Shown here in pieces: positions 18,245 to 27,187 of a DNA stretch of 64,000 bases. The notes beneath the pieces are model-generated. The model saw only the letters and a program-made list of their open reading frames with translations. It was not told where the DNA came from and did not search any database. Location: positions 1 to 64,000 of the forward strand of contig CANMJA010000008.1 of assembly GCA_947498055.1 (NCBI GenBank), written 5' to 3'. This DNA comes from an uncultured Tenacibaculum sp. (GTDB lineage: Bacteria > Bacteroidota > Bacteroidia > Flavobacteriales > Flavobacteriaceae). Numbering within the stretch: position 1 is the stretch's first letter; every line of letters starts with the position of its first letter. The translations under genes were made by a program, and so were the position numbers.

Positions 18245-18330
18245 CGAAATAGTCCCTTAATTTCGTTTTAGAGAAAGACTCATAGTTCAATTTTACTCCC
18301 CCATATAAATTGATATGAGTCTTTTTATTT
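18245..18330 (+). ncRNA. Candidate small RNA with two C-loop hairpins, ending in a terminator
   Basis: About 86 nt between two genes. Hairpin 1: AAACGAAAT (18242-18250) with ATTTCGTTT (18260-18268), loop AGTCCCTTA. Hairpin 2: AAAGACTCATA (18274-18284) with TATGAGTCTTT (18314-18324), a 2-nt bulge, an inner TCAATTT/AAATTGA stem and a 13-nt loop TACTCCCCCATAT, then TT-ATTTT. Both loops expose C-rich sequence, a feature of sRNAs that pair with purine-rich translation starts. A simpler reading is that hairpin 2 is just the terminator of the Crp-like gene. Its 3' end overlaps the stop of the convergent flippase gene. Confidence 0.45.
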
Positions 18331-19815
18331 TATAAATCTTCTTACTAAAGAATTAATTTGTTCTGATATTTTTAATTTAATTATTAAAAATAAATACACA
18401 ATACTAATTACAATACTTTTTAGAATAATATTTAATAAAGGATGAATAGGTATTTTTCGTATATACATTTTTGGTAAGGAAAAATTCCAGAAATAAAATG
18501 CTAAAAACAAACTAATAATAACAACAATAACTAGACCTGTTTTCTTTGTTATTGGATTCATATTAAGTTTCTTATTAACAAACCAAAGCTTAAAACTATT
18601 AAAAATGAAAATAGTTAGTAAAGTAGCTATAGCCAATCCATCAGTATTCATATTTATTTTATGATAAAACAATACGTTTAAAAAGTAAACCAACAAAGCA
18701 GAACCTATACCAATTGGTAAAGTAATTTTATAAAATTTAGAATTTGCTAAAATAGAACCGTTGTTTCCCAAAAACATATTATACATCTTAGCTAAAGAAA
18801 TTAATAGTACAGCGAAAACTCCTTGTTCATAGCCTGAAGGCATTACTCTATATAATTCTACTACGTTACAATTAATTAATAAAAAAAATAAACCACCAAC
18901 AATTAATAAGTTTATAGAGCTTTTTTTATACAAACTCTCTACTTCATCAGTATCATTTTCATTCAAAGATTTTGAAGTTAATGGCTGTAAAATTTGATTC
19001 ATAGCCCTACTAGGTGCTTCTATAAAAGAACCTATAAATACAGCTACTGTATAGTAAGCCGCTGCTTTAAATGTTTCTTTACTAATAACCATTACTTTAT
19101 CTATATCTAATATTAAAGCACCAGCACTACCTGCTAAAATAATAAACATAGAAAAAGTTACAATTTCTTTATAATTTTGAGGCAGTTTGAAGTTTAGTTT
19201 AGGAAAATATACAGAAAAAGCATAAAACATCATTATTAAAGTTCTACACACATAAAAACCTGTTAAATAATATACAAAATCTAATTTTGTTATTATTTTA
19301 AAAGATACAGCTAGTATTAATAACATTACAGCTGCTCTATTATAAAATTCTTTTAAAAAATTACCTAACACTGTCTTTAAATGCACTTTAGCCCATGCGT
19401 AAAAGACTTCAAAATACGCGCAACAAATAGCTATAATGTATATAACAATTGTATATCCTCCTATTTCTTCGTTTTCTTTTGCTATAAAATTAGTAACGAT
19501 ATAATTTTGAATTCCATCCCACAAAAAACCAATAGGAAAAGCCACTAAAAGTGGTAATACCATAGCTAAGGATAAAAATTTATCTTTTTCTAGCTTATCT
19601 TTATAGCTGCTAAAAAATTTTATAATTGTATAATGTACTCCTAGTGCCATTACTGGCATTATTAGATTTGAATAAGACAATAGAACAACTACAATTCCTT
19701 GAAATTTATCTCCAATAATATCAGGATAAAAATAAATTGTATTTAAACCACCTATTAAAAACCCTAAATAGATTATCAATGTATTTTTAAACGATTGTTT
19801 TAAAACTATTCCCAA
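18325..19815 (-). CDS. Polysaccharide flippase (Wzx/MATE-like, polysaccharide biosynthesis family)
   Basis: 496 aa with about 12-14 hydrophobic membrane spans from residue 8 (FKNTLIIYLGFLIGGLNTIYFYP) to the C-terminus. The N-terminal repeat and NQILQPLTSKSLNEND region fit Wzx-type exporters that flip undecaprenyl-linked glycans across the inner membrane. Last gene of the polysaccharide operon; its ATG lies one base after the glycosyltransferase stop. Substrate unknown. Confidence 0.88.
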   Translation of the reverse strand: MGIVLKQSFKNTLIIYLGFLIGGLNTIYFYPDIIGDKFQGIVVVLLSYSNLIMPVMALGVHYTIIKFFSSYKDKLEKDKFLSLAMVLPLLVAFPIGFLWDGIQNYIVTNFIAKENEEIGGYTIVIYIIAICCAYFEVFYAWAKVHLKTVLGNFLKEFYNRAAVMLLILAVSFKIITKLDFVYYLTGFYVCRTLIMMFYAFSVYFPKLNFKLPQNYKEIVTFSMFIILAGSAGALILDIDKVMVISKETFKAAAYYTVAVFIGSFIEAPSRAMNQILQPLTSKSLNENDTDEVESLYKKSSINLLIVGGLFFLLINCNVVELYRVMPSGYEQGVFAVLLISLAKMYNMFLGNNGSILANSKFYKITLPIGIGSALLVYFLNVLFYHKINMNTDGLAIATLLTIFIFNSFKLWFVNKKLNMNPITKKTGLVIVVIISLFLAFYFWNFSLPKMYIRKIPIHPLLNIILKSIVISIVYLFLIIKLKISEQINSLVRRFIK

Positions 19816-19816
19816 A

Positions 19817-21100
19817 TTATTGTGTTGTTAAATCTTTTATTATTATTGATAACTGTTTTGTTAAACTTTTTCTATGGAATTTATTTAAATCTATGTTATT
19901 TACTTTTAATCCTACTGTTTTATATTCTTTATACAGTTTTTTAATTTCTGTTTTTGTTTTTTCTTTATTTGAAAAATCAATAGTTACCCCTGTTTTCGTT
20001 TCTTTTAATATTTCGGCTAAATCACCATCTTCTGGCGCAAAAGCTAATATAGGTCTTCTGGCTTGTAAACATTCAAAAGTTTTCCCAGGAATCATTTCTT
20101 TAGAACTAGGATAATCATTTACTACGATTAACAAAACTTGCGCGCTTTTTTGATATTTTTTAGCTTCCGTATGCGGTACATATGGTATTCTAGAAACGTT
20201 TTTAAAATTACGATTTTCTATTTCTTCTTGCCAAATTGTATCGTCTAATTTACCAATTAATTTAATTTCTAAATCTTCTGCAAACACATCGTCTTCTTCT
20301 GATAACTCTGATAAAACTTCCCATAAAAATTTCGGATTCCGTTCAGAATTCATAGAGCCTATGTGCGTTATCGTAAATTTTGTATCTAAAATAATATCCT
20401 CTTTTATTTCTTCTTCTGTATCAAATCCGTTTGTAATTACATTAATAGACGAATTAAAATTTTCATACTTCTTTTTAGCATGATTACTTACCATTAAAAC
20501 ACTGTCTGCACTTCTAACCACTTCTTCTTCTAATAAAAAATGTTTCTTTTTTGCTTTTTTAGTTAGGGGCAGTAAATGAAAATAATCGATACTTGTCCAT
20601 GGATCTCTAAAATCTGCTAACCATTTAACTCCTAGCTCTTCTTTTATTTTTTTTCCAATTAAATGTAAACTATGTGGAGGCCCCGTAGTAATTACAGCAT
20701 CTATTTTATTTTCTGATATATATTTTTTAATTCTTTTTACAGAGGGTTTTACCCAAAACATTCGAGCATCTGGTATAAAAAAATTCGCTCTTATATATAA
20801 GAGTATTTTTGAAAAAAAAGAAGGGTTCGGATCTAAGAAACCTGCACTTTTTTGCGCTTCACTTTTTTTTAATTTAGCAACAATATTGTTTGGCTCAAAA
20901 ATAGGACATTTAATCACTTCAATTCCTTCAGGTATATCTTTCACCAAGCTTTCGTCTATAGTTGGATAATATGGATTATCAGCTGTAAAAACAACAGGTT
21001 CTATACCAAAATCTCTCAAGTATTTTACAAATTTTAACCAACGTTGCACTCCTGGCCCTCCTGCAGGTGGCCAATAATATGTTACAATTAATACCTTCAA
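19817..21100 (-). CDS. Glycosyltransferase, GT-B fold (family 4-like)
   Basis: 427 aa. N-terminal VTYYWPPAGGPGVQRWLKFVKYL is typical of GT4-like enzymes acting on lipid-linked or surface glycans. The acceptor half has TTGPPHSLHLIGKKIKE and WLADFRDPW; the donor half has ITHIGSMNSERNP and PGKTFECLQARRPILAF with the sugar-nucleotide-binding glutamate. Its ATG overlaps the stop of the upstream glycosyltransferase in the same operon. Confidence 0.88.
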   Translation of the reverse strand: MKVLIVTYYWPPAGGPGVQRWLKFVKYLRDFGIEPVVFTADNPYYPTIDESLVKDIPEGIEVIKCPIFEPNNIVAKLKKSEAQKSAGFLDPNPSFFSKILLYIRANFFIPDARMFWVKPSVKRIKKYISENKIDAVITTGPPHSLHLIGKKIKEELGVKWLADFRDPWTSIDYFHLLPLTKKAKKKHFLLEEEVVRSADSVLMVSNHAKKKYENFNSSINVITNGFDTEEEIKEDIILDTKFTITHIGSMNSERNPKFLWEVLSELSEEDDVFAEDLEIKLIGKLDDTIWQEEIENRNFKNVSRIPYVPHTEAKKYQKSAQVLLIVVNDYPSSKEMIPGKTFECLQARRPILAFAPEDGDLAEILKETKTGVTIDFSNKEKTKTEIKKLYKEYKTVGLKVNNIDLNKFHRKSLTKQLSIIIKDLTTQ

Positions 21101-22281
21101 TTTAAATTTTTATACATTTCTATTAATTCTCCCGATGTTTTATCCCATGTAAAATGATTTCTCACAAACTCTTGCCCGTTATTTCCTAATTCTTCTCGTA
21201 ATTTCTCATTTTTATATAACTCTACTAATTTATTGGTAAAATCTTCTACATCTTCCGCAACATGAACCAAACCAGCCTTTGCTTCTTCAACAATGTCTTT
21301 CTGTGCTATAACATCACTAACTAACAAAGGTTTTCCAATACTCATATATTGAAATATTTTATTAGCATACGTAGTATCATGGTGAATATTTCTATGAAGA
21401 GGCGACACACAAACATCTGCAATTCGAATCCACTCAGGAAACGTAGTATCCATTTTCCAGCCCATTAATTGAACTTGATCTTCTAGATGGTTATCTATAA
21501 TTAGTTTTTCTAAATAGTTACTTGGTTTACCTACAATTACAAACTTTATATTTCTAATATTTTGTTCTTCCTTTAGTTTTAAAATACTAAGTACTGTTGT
21601 TTTTAGTCCTCTTCTTGTACCAGTATCCCCTAAATAAAGTATTATAAAATCTTCTTGCTTTTTTTCGTAAGAAATTCCCTCTGCTTTTCCTTCATAAAAA
21701 AAAGGACGGATTGTATTTGGTACTACTGCTATTTTCTCTCCTTCTACCCCTACTCTTTCTATTAATTCTTTCTTGGCATGTTTCGTTACTACAACCACCT
21801 TTGAAGCATTTCTTACAAACTCTTCTTCTTTCCTCTTCCATTTATTAATGGATATTAAAAGTTTACCATATAGTTTTTGTAGGTGTGGATAAAAACGCAT
21901 GATTTCTGGTCTGTTTTCATGCAAATCTAATACCACTGGTAATTTTGCCTTTTTATTTGCTTTAAAAGAAGCTCCTGCAATTCGAATGTCGTGTATGTGA
22001 ATAGATTCTACTTTATTCTTCTTTATAAAATCTACTATTTTAGATTTCATTAAAAAGGAATACAACGGAATTGTATAAGCCAACGCAGATAATTTATACT
22101 CTAATTTATTGGTTTTATATCTTCTTACCTCAATTCCTTGAACTATTTCTTCTTTTTTTTCATTCCCATAGGTTAAACAAAATAAAAAAACTTTATGTCC
22201 TTGTTTTAGAAGTTCTATCGCTTCATTTTCAACTCTTGGATCTGGTGGATATGTATCATCCAAAATCATTCCTATTCGCAT
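21097..22281 (-). CDS. Glycosyltransferase family 4
   Basis: About 394 aa from the ATG at 22281. The frame is open upstream to 22311, but the ATG at 22281 begins MRIGMILDDTYPPDPRVENE, the normal family N-terminus, one base after the methyltransferase stop. The donor domain contains FIILYLGDTGTRRGLKT and ADVCVSPLHRN plus KIFQYMSIGKPLLVSD (E replaced by Q at the usual EAMA position). It presumably adds a sugar in surface-glycan assembly. Confidence 0.9.
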   Translation of the reverse strand: MRIGMILDDTYPPDPRVENEAIELLKQGHKVFLFCLTYGNEKKEEIVQGIEVRRYKTNKLEYKLSALAYTIPLYSFLMKSKIVDFIKKNKVESIHIHDIRIAGASFKANKKAKLPVVLDLHENRPEIMRFYPHLQKLYGKLLISINKWKRKEEEFVRNASKVVVVTKHAKKELIERVGVEGEKIAVVPNTIRPFFYEGKAEGISYEKKQEDFIILYLGDTGTRRGLKTTVLSILKLKEEQNIRNIKFVIVGKPSNYLEKLIIDNHLEDQVQLMGWKMDTTFPEWIRIADVCVSPLHRNIHHDTTYANKIFQYMSIGKPLLVSDVIAQKDIVEEAKAGLVHVAEDVEDFTNKLVELYKNEKLREELGNNGQEFVRNHFTWDKTSGELIEMYKNLN

Positions 22282-22282
22282 A

Positions 22283-22804
22283 CTACTTTTTTCTTTCTGC
22301 ATACACCGCATAATATCTTGGTGTAAACTTTCTTAAAATAGGTCTAATTCCAATTTTATTTGTAGGATTTGTCCATTTTTCCGTTTCTTTAATCTCCCAG
22401 CCTGTTTTTTCTAATAACCAATCAAACTGCCAATCTTCAAATTCATGATAATGTCTATCCCACATATCTGTTTTACTTCTATAAGCAGAAGAAAACCATA
22501 ATTTTAAAGGCACCGTTGTTATTAATTTATCACATTCTATTTGTTGTAAAACATTAAATGGCGCTAATAAATGCTCAAATATTTCAAAAGAAGTTACAGC
22601 ATCTACCTTATACTCTTTAATTACTTCTGGCTCTATATCTAAATCTTCTCCGCTAGTATTAAAAACTGTATAGCCATTTTGCTCCATTATTTCGCTAAAG
22701 GGATTTCTAACTCCTAAATCTAAAATAGTTGCTGGTGCTGGTAAAACTCTTTTTAAAAGATGCAACGTTTCGTTATATCTTTTTTTCGGTAATTTCTTGT
22801 ACAT
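22283..22804 (-). CDS. Class I SAM-dependent methyltransferase
   Basis: 173 aa. A short Rossmann methyltransferase with motif I TILDLGVRNPFSE, acidic GEDLDIEP, and VDAVTSFEIFEHLLAPFNVL followed by KLITTVPL. It fits the Methyltransf_11/23-like families often found in polysaccharide loci. Substrate unknown; by context a glycan or its lipid carrier (inference). Starts 7 nt after the YfhO-gene stop. Confidence 0.85.
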   Translation of the reverse strand: MYKKLPKKRYNETLHLLKRVLPAPATILDLGVRNPFSEIMEQNGYTVFNTSGEDLDIEPEVIKEYKVDAVTSFEIFEHLLAPFNVLQQIECDKLITTVPLKLWFSSAYRSKTDMWDRHYHEFEDWQFDWLLEKTGWEIKETEKWTNPTNKIGIRPILRKFTPRYYAVYAERKK

Positions 22805-22811
22805 ATCTTAA

Positions 22812-25391
22812 TTAAGATTCCACATTTTTAAGTGTTCCTTTTTTTGTAAAAATAAACCAACCAATAGGAATGATTAGTAAAAGTATAAAAAACACCAATG
22901 AAATGGTACTTCCTTTTTGTATTACTTGTGGTTCAAATTTAAATTCAATAGTATGTTTTCCTGCTGGTACTTGCATACCTCTTAATATATAATCTACTTG
23001 ATAATGTGGTTTTAGTTTCCCATCTACATAAGCATTCCATCCATCTTTATAATAAATCTCAGAAAAAACAGCAAATTGATTGTTTTTTGAGTCACTTTCA
23101 TATACTAAATGGTTCGCAGTGTATTTTTTTAAGGCGATGGCTGCTAATGAATCTCTTTCAAATTTAGTTTCGCTCCCTAAGTATCGGTCTTTTCTAATTA
23201 CTGCTTCATTTTTAGTTTGTAAACTATCTAAAGCAATCATTTCTTCATTCGCCGAATTTACCAATTTCAACTCTTTAATAAACCAAGAATTTCCATTCGC
23301 TTTCTCATTTGTTTTTATCTCTGCATCTCCTGCTATAAAATATTTTGCATTCAACATATTTATCATTTCAAAATTACTTTTTGAAATTTGATATTCAAAT
23401 ACTTCTTGGTAACGTTTCATTTTTGCAGCATGATATCCTCCTATAGATTTATGGAAATAAGAAGTTCTTGCTTCATTCATTAAATTAGCAGTAAAATTTG
23501 CTACTCTATAATGTGTTTTATCTTTTAAGATCTGCTTATCTGCTTCATTTGGTGTAAATGGTTTTTGCACTTTTCTGGCAGAAGTAAAGTCTTCTTTATT
23601 TACATATTTTAAATCTACAGATAGTAAATCGAATAAAATTAACACTCCCAATCCTAGTATAACCGGAATTGTTTTTAATTTCTCTTTTAAAAATGCCCAT
23701 AATAACCCTGCGGATAATACGATTAAAACTAAGGTTCGTAAACTATCTTTAAATAACATAGATTTTCTATCAGAAATCATAGCTTCAATTAAACCTGGCA
23801 ATTGTTTATAGTTTTCATCTCTTATACCTATGAAATCGAACAAACTACCTCCGAATATTATAAAAAACAAAGCAATTCCTCCAGAAATATATACTGCTTT
23901 TTTTAAGGCAAGTAATTTAAATTCTTTAGTAAGACTCTTATTTGTAAAAAACTCTTTTAATCCTAAAATAGCTAATAAAGGAATACATAATTCTGCAATT
24001 ACTTGTATAGATGATACAGCTCTAAATTTATTATATAACGGTACATAATCGATAAAAAAGTTAGTTATTGTAGGATAATTTTTACCCCAACTTAATACTA
24101 ATGATAAAGTTACAGAGGCCACTAACCATTTAACAAATTTATTTTTCGCTAAAAATATTAGTGCAAAAAATAGTACCACAATAAAAACTTCTATAAATAA
24201 ACCAATTCCTGTAGCTGCTTTAAAAACAAACAATCGTATTAAAATAAGAATTATAGAGGCTAAAGACAATCCGCTTTTAGTATCTAATTTTAACTTTTCA
24301 CTTTTCGATTCTAATAAAATAATTGCAAAAAGGAATAAAAATATAAGTATTGCTCCAATATATGCTGGTGCTTCTACAATAGGCTGCGTACCCCAATAGG
24401 TTAATGCTTCACTTGCATAATTTTCAGCAACTCCTTTGTCTGCATTTTGTTCTAATGTTTTATAAAACTCTGTATTTTTACCTAACTTTTCAACAGTTCC
24501 TCCCCCCATAAAACGAGGAATAAATAAATTAAAAGTCTCCCAAATTCCATAGCTATATTCTGTTATGTAAGAATTGTCTAATCCTGATGTTTTTTCTTTA
24601 GGGCTCCCATCAGGGTTTATCGTTAACTCAGAAGCACTTCTAGTACTATAGTTTGCGTATTCTTTCGTAGATAATAAGCGTGTTGCATTGGTTCCCAAAC
24701 TAATAATAAAAGCAACTAATAGTATTCCTGCTTGTTTTGCAAAGGTTGGTATCGCTTTGTTTTTTACAGCTTCAATAAGTTCAACGATTCCTAAAATTAG
24801 CAAGCAAAAACTTAAATAATATGTCATTTGTATATGATTTGCGACAATTTCTAAAGCCATTGCTAAAGAAGTTAGTACAAACCCTAATAAATAACGTTTT
24901 TGAAAAACATATAAAACTCCTGCTATAACAGCCGGCATATAAGCAATTGCATGTGCTTTTGAATTATGACCTGCCCCAAAAATGATAATTAAATAGGTAG
25001 AAAAGCCAAAGGATAAACTTCCTAATATTGCTAACTTCCATTCTACTTTAAGTGCATTTAACAGTAAGAAAAAGCCTACAAAATATAAAAAAAGATAATC
25101 TGCAGGTCTAGGTAAAAACCGAAGTACATAATCTATTTGTTTAATAAAATCGTTAGGAAACTTAGATCCTACCTGATAAGAAGGCATTCCACTAAATGCA
25201 TTTCCTATCCAATACGGTTCTGCTTTTTTTTCAGCCCTAAAATCATTCATTTCCTTTGCCATTCCAACATACTGTCGAATATCACTCTGTTTTATTTGCT
25301 TTCCACTTAGCACAGGGTTGAAATATAAAAGTGATGCAATAATAAATAGTATTAAAGCACCTAAATAAGGTAGAAATTTGTTAATTTTCAT
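22812..25391 (-). CDS. YfhO-family multi-spanning membrane protein
   Basis: 859 aa. Cytoplasmic start, then about 12 membrane spans with the conserved FNPVLSGKQIKQSDIRQY and EPYWIGNAFSGMPSYQVG near the N-terminus. A large extracytoplasmic domain (about 610-820: YKDGWNAYVDGKL, LRGMQVPAGKHTIEFKFEP) and a final helix follow. YfhO proteins are GT-C-like and linked to lipid or teichoic-type glycosylation; in Bacteroidota they lie in glycan operons. Translation begins 2 nt after the DUF4834 stop. Confidence 0.9.
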   Translation of the reverse strand: MKINKFLPYLGALILFIIASLLYFNPVLSGKQIKQSDIRQYVGMAKEMNDFRAEKKAEPYWIGNAFSGMPSYQVGSKFPNDFIKQIDYVLRFLPRPADYLFLYFVGFFLLLNALKVEWKLAILGSLSFGFSTYLIIIFGAGHNSKAHAIAYMPAVIAGVLYVFQKRYLLGFVLTSLAMALEIVANHIQMTYYLSFCLLILGIVELIEAVKNKAIPTFAKQAGILLVAFIISLGTNATRLLSTKEYANYSTRSASELTINPDGSPKEKTSGLDNSYITEYSYGIWETFNLFIPRFMGGGTVEKLGKNTEFYKTLEQNADKGVAENYASEALTYWGTQPIVEAPAYIGAILIFLFLFAIILLESKSEKLKLDTKSGLSLASIILILIRLFVFKAATGIGLFIEVFIVVLFFALIFLAKNKFVKWLVASVTLSLVLSWGKNYPTITNFFIDYVPLYNKFRAVSSIQVIAELCIPLLAILGLKEFFTNKSLTKEFKLLALKKAVYISGGIALFFIIFGGSLFDFIGIRDENYKQLPGLIEAMISDRKSMLFKDSLRTLVLIVLSAGLLWAFLKEKLKTIPVILGLGVLILFDLLSVDLKYVNKEDFTSARKVQKPFTPNEADKQILKDKTHYRVANFTANLMNEARTSYFHKSIGGYHAAKMKRYQEVFEYQISKSNFEMINMLNAKYFIAGDAEIKTNEKANGNSWFIKELKLVNSANEEMIALDSLQTKNEAVIRKDRYLGSETKFERDSLAAIALKKYTANHLVYESDSKNNQFAVFSEIYYKDGWNAYVDGKLKPHYQVDYILRGMQVPAGKHTIEFKFEPQVIQKGSTISLVFFILLLIIPIGWFIFTKKGTLKNVES

Positions 25392-25393
25392 AG

Positions 25394-25672
25394 TTAGTCA
25401 ATTTCTTCAAAATCGATGTATTCGCCTACATTTTTATTTGTTTGTTGGTGAGAGTTTGGTTTCTTGTCTATTATAGTTTCCCCTTCTTTCACTTTGTTTT
25501 CTGCATGTTGTTCATATTGTTTTCGTGCTTTTTGCTCCATTTTGCTTATTGCTTTTTTCATTAAATAAGGGCCAAATAATTTTGCCAAAAATTTAAACGC
25601 ATAATACACAAAACATATAATAAGTATTGTTCTTAAAAAACCCATAGGACCAGCTTCTTGTATTTCTATCAT
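25394..25672 (-). CDS. DUF4834 small membrane protein
   Basis: About 92 aa from the ATG at 25672. An earlier in-frame ATG at 25708 adds a hydrophobic stretch, but MIEIQEAGPMGFLRTILI matches the family start. One membrane helix (FLRTILIICFVYYAFKFLAKLFG) is followed by a charged tail ending VGEYIDFEEID. Function unknown; first gene of the six-gene polysaccharide operon. Confidence 0.75.
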   Translation of the reverse strand: MIEIQEAGPMGFLRTILIICFVYYAFKFLAKLFGPYLMKKAISKMEQKARKQYEQHAENKVKEGETIIDKKPNSHQQTNKNVGEYIDFEEID

Positions 25673-25767
25673 AAATGTTTTTAATAAAAAAACAACCAAA
25701 AATAACAATTTGAGTGAAAACCTAGCGTTAATACTTTGGTAAACTTACAAAATTGAGTTTTTTAATG

Positions 25768-25775
25768 TATGTTTG
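25768..25775 (+). promoter_or_regulatory. -7 element of the outer-membrane protein gene
   Basis: TATGTTTG matches TAnnTTTG exactly. It overlaps the most upstream in-frame ATG (25769), which therefore cannot be the translation start. Confidence 0.55.
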
Positions 25776-25804
25776 TAGTACCCTTTATTATGTTTATGTT
25801 GAAT

Positions 25805-27169
25805 ATGATTAAACGAATTTTAAGTATACTTTCTTTATTATTAGTAACTTCTGTATGTGCACAGTATACAGACGTTATTAATTCTAATAGACCAGGGTTT
25901 TCTGAAAGTCCTTACAGTGTAGGTATTGGTATTTATCAATTAGAATCTAGCATTTTTCATAGAAAATTTGAAGCTACAGATCCTCTTTTTAGTAATCCTA
26001 AGGCTACAGGTATTGATTTACATTATAGAATGGGACTGTTTGATGAGAAATTAGAATTTAATTTAACTACCTCTCTACAGTCAAATGAATTCGCTTTTAC
26101 CAATGTTTTTCAATCGTCTTATTCTGAGTTTGGTTTCGGACAATTAAGTATTGGAGCAAAATATTTGGTATATGTACCTAAATATGAAGATAAAGGAAAA
26201 GAAATTAGAAGTTGGAATAAAAGACATGGCTTTGATTGGAAAAGGTGGATACCTCATGTAGCTGTTTATGGTGGAATTAACTTTGGTTCTATTTTAAATG
26301 ATTTTCATGCTCGTGGAGGTCTTACTCCTAAAGTTGGAGTTTTATTACAAAATGAATTTTCTAATAAATTAAATGTTGTTACCAATATTTATTATAATTA
26401 CATAGGTAGCTTTTCACCTGAACTTTCTTATGTGGTTACTGGTACTTATAATTTTAATGATAAATGGTCTGGTTTTGCAGAACATCAAGCTATTTTTAAC
26501 AACCAAGAAAAACAAAGTAATTTAGGCCTAGGAGCTGCTTATTTATTTAACCAAAACTTACAAATAAACTCCTCTGTAAGAGCTACTTTTCAAGAGGAGA
26601 ATTTAGGATATTATACTAGTGTAGGAGTTTCTTATAGATTGAATAGACATGTAGATCAGTTTGAAGAATTAGATGAGTTTGGTAATAAAATTGAAGATGA
26701 TGAAAAACAAACGTATAATAAAGGATTCTTTGGTAGGTTATGGGATAAAATAACCGGAGTATTTAAGAAGAAAGATAAAAAAGAAGTACAATTAGAAGAA
26801 GGTGTAGAACCAGTAGATACGAAAGAAAAACCAAGAGGAAGAGTTCGTCAAAAATCTATTTTAGATGATATTACTAAAGAAGATCAAAAAGCGAAAAAGA
26901 AGACTACTAAAGAAAAAAATAAAGCTGCTAAGAAAAAGAAAAAAGCAAAAGAAAAAGCAAAAAGAAAACTAGAAAAAGAGAAAGAGAAAGAAGCTAGGAA
27001 AAAGGCTAAAGAAGAAGCTAAACTGGAAAAAGAAATAAAAAAGTTAGAAGAAGAACTAAAAAAAGAGGAAGAAGAAGAATTGAATAAAAAATATAAAGAG
27101 GAGAAAAAAAAGAAGGAAGAGGAAGAGAAAAAAAAGAAAAAAGAAAAAGAGGAGAAAGAAAAAAAATAG
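25805..27169 (+). CDS. Outer-membrane barrel (transporter-like) with long Lys/Glu-rich tail
   Basis: About 454 aa from ATG 25805; earlier ATGs overlap or crowd the promoter, and this one gives a good signal peptide (MIKRILSILSLLLVTSVCAQ). Residues 20-280 alternate like beta strands (NRPGFSESPYSVG, FGQLSIGAKYLVYVP) and resemble the MetA-pathway/transporter barrels of Bacteroidota. From about residue 315 to the end the chain becomes almost only K, E, R and A, predicted to be a long charged helix about 140 residues long. The encoding DNA (about 26880-27168) is nearly all purine on the plus strand. Function unknown. Confidence 0.75.
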   Translation: MIKRILSILSLLLVTSVCAQYTDVINSNRPGFSESPYSVGIGIYQLESSIFHRKFEATDPLFSNPKATGIDLHYRMGLFDEKLEFNLTTSLQSNEFAFTNVFQSSYSEFGFGQLSIGAKYLVYVPKYEDKGKEIRSWNKRHGFDWKRWIPHVAVYGGINFGSILNDFHARGGLTPKVGVLLQNEFSNKLNVVTNIYYNYIGSFSPELSYVVTGTYNFNDKWSGFAEHQAIFNNQEKQSNLGLGAAYLFNQNLQINSSVRATFQEENLGYYTSVGVSYRLNRHVDQFEELDEFGNKIEDDEKQTYNKGFFGRLWDKITGVFKKKDKKEVQLEEGVEPVDTKEKPRGRVRQKSILDDITKEDQKAKKKTTKEKNKAAKKKKKAKEKAKRKLEKEKEKEARKKAKEEAKLEKEIKKLEEELKKEEEEELNKKYKEEKKKKEEEEKKKKKEKEEKEKK

Positions 27170-27175
27170 AAATTA

Positions 27176-27183
27176 TATTTTTG
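27176..27183 (+). promoter_or_regulatory. -7 element directly before the acetyltransferase ATG
   Basis: TATTTTTG fits TAnnTTTG and ends 4 nt before the ATG at 27188, which predicts a leaderless or near-leaderless mRNA. Confidence 0.45.
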
Positions 27184-27187
27184 TTCT

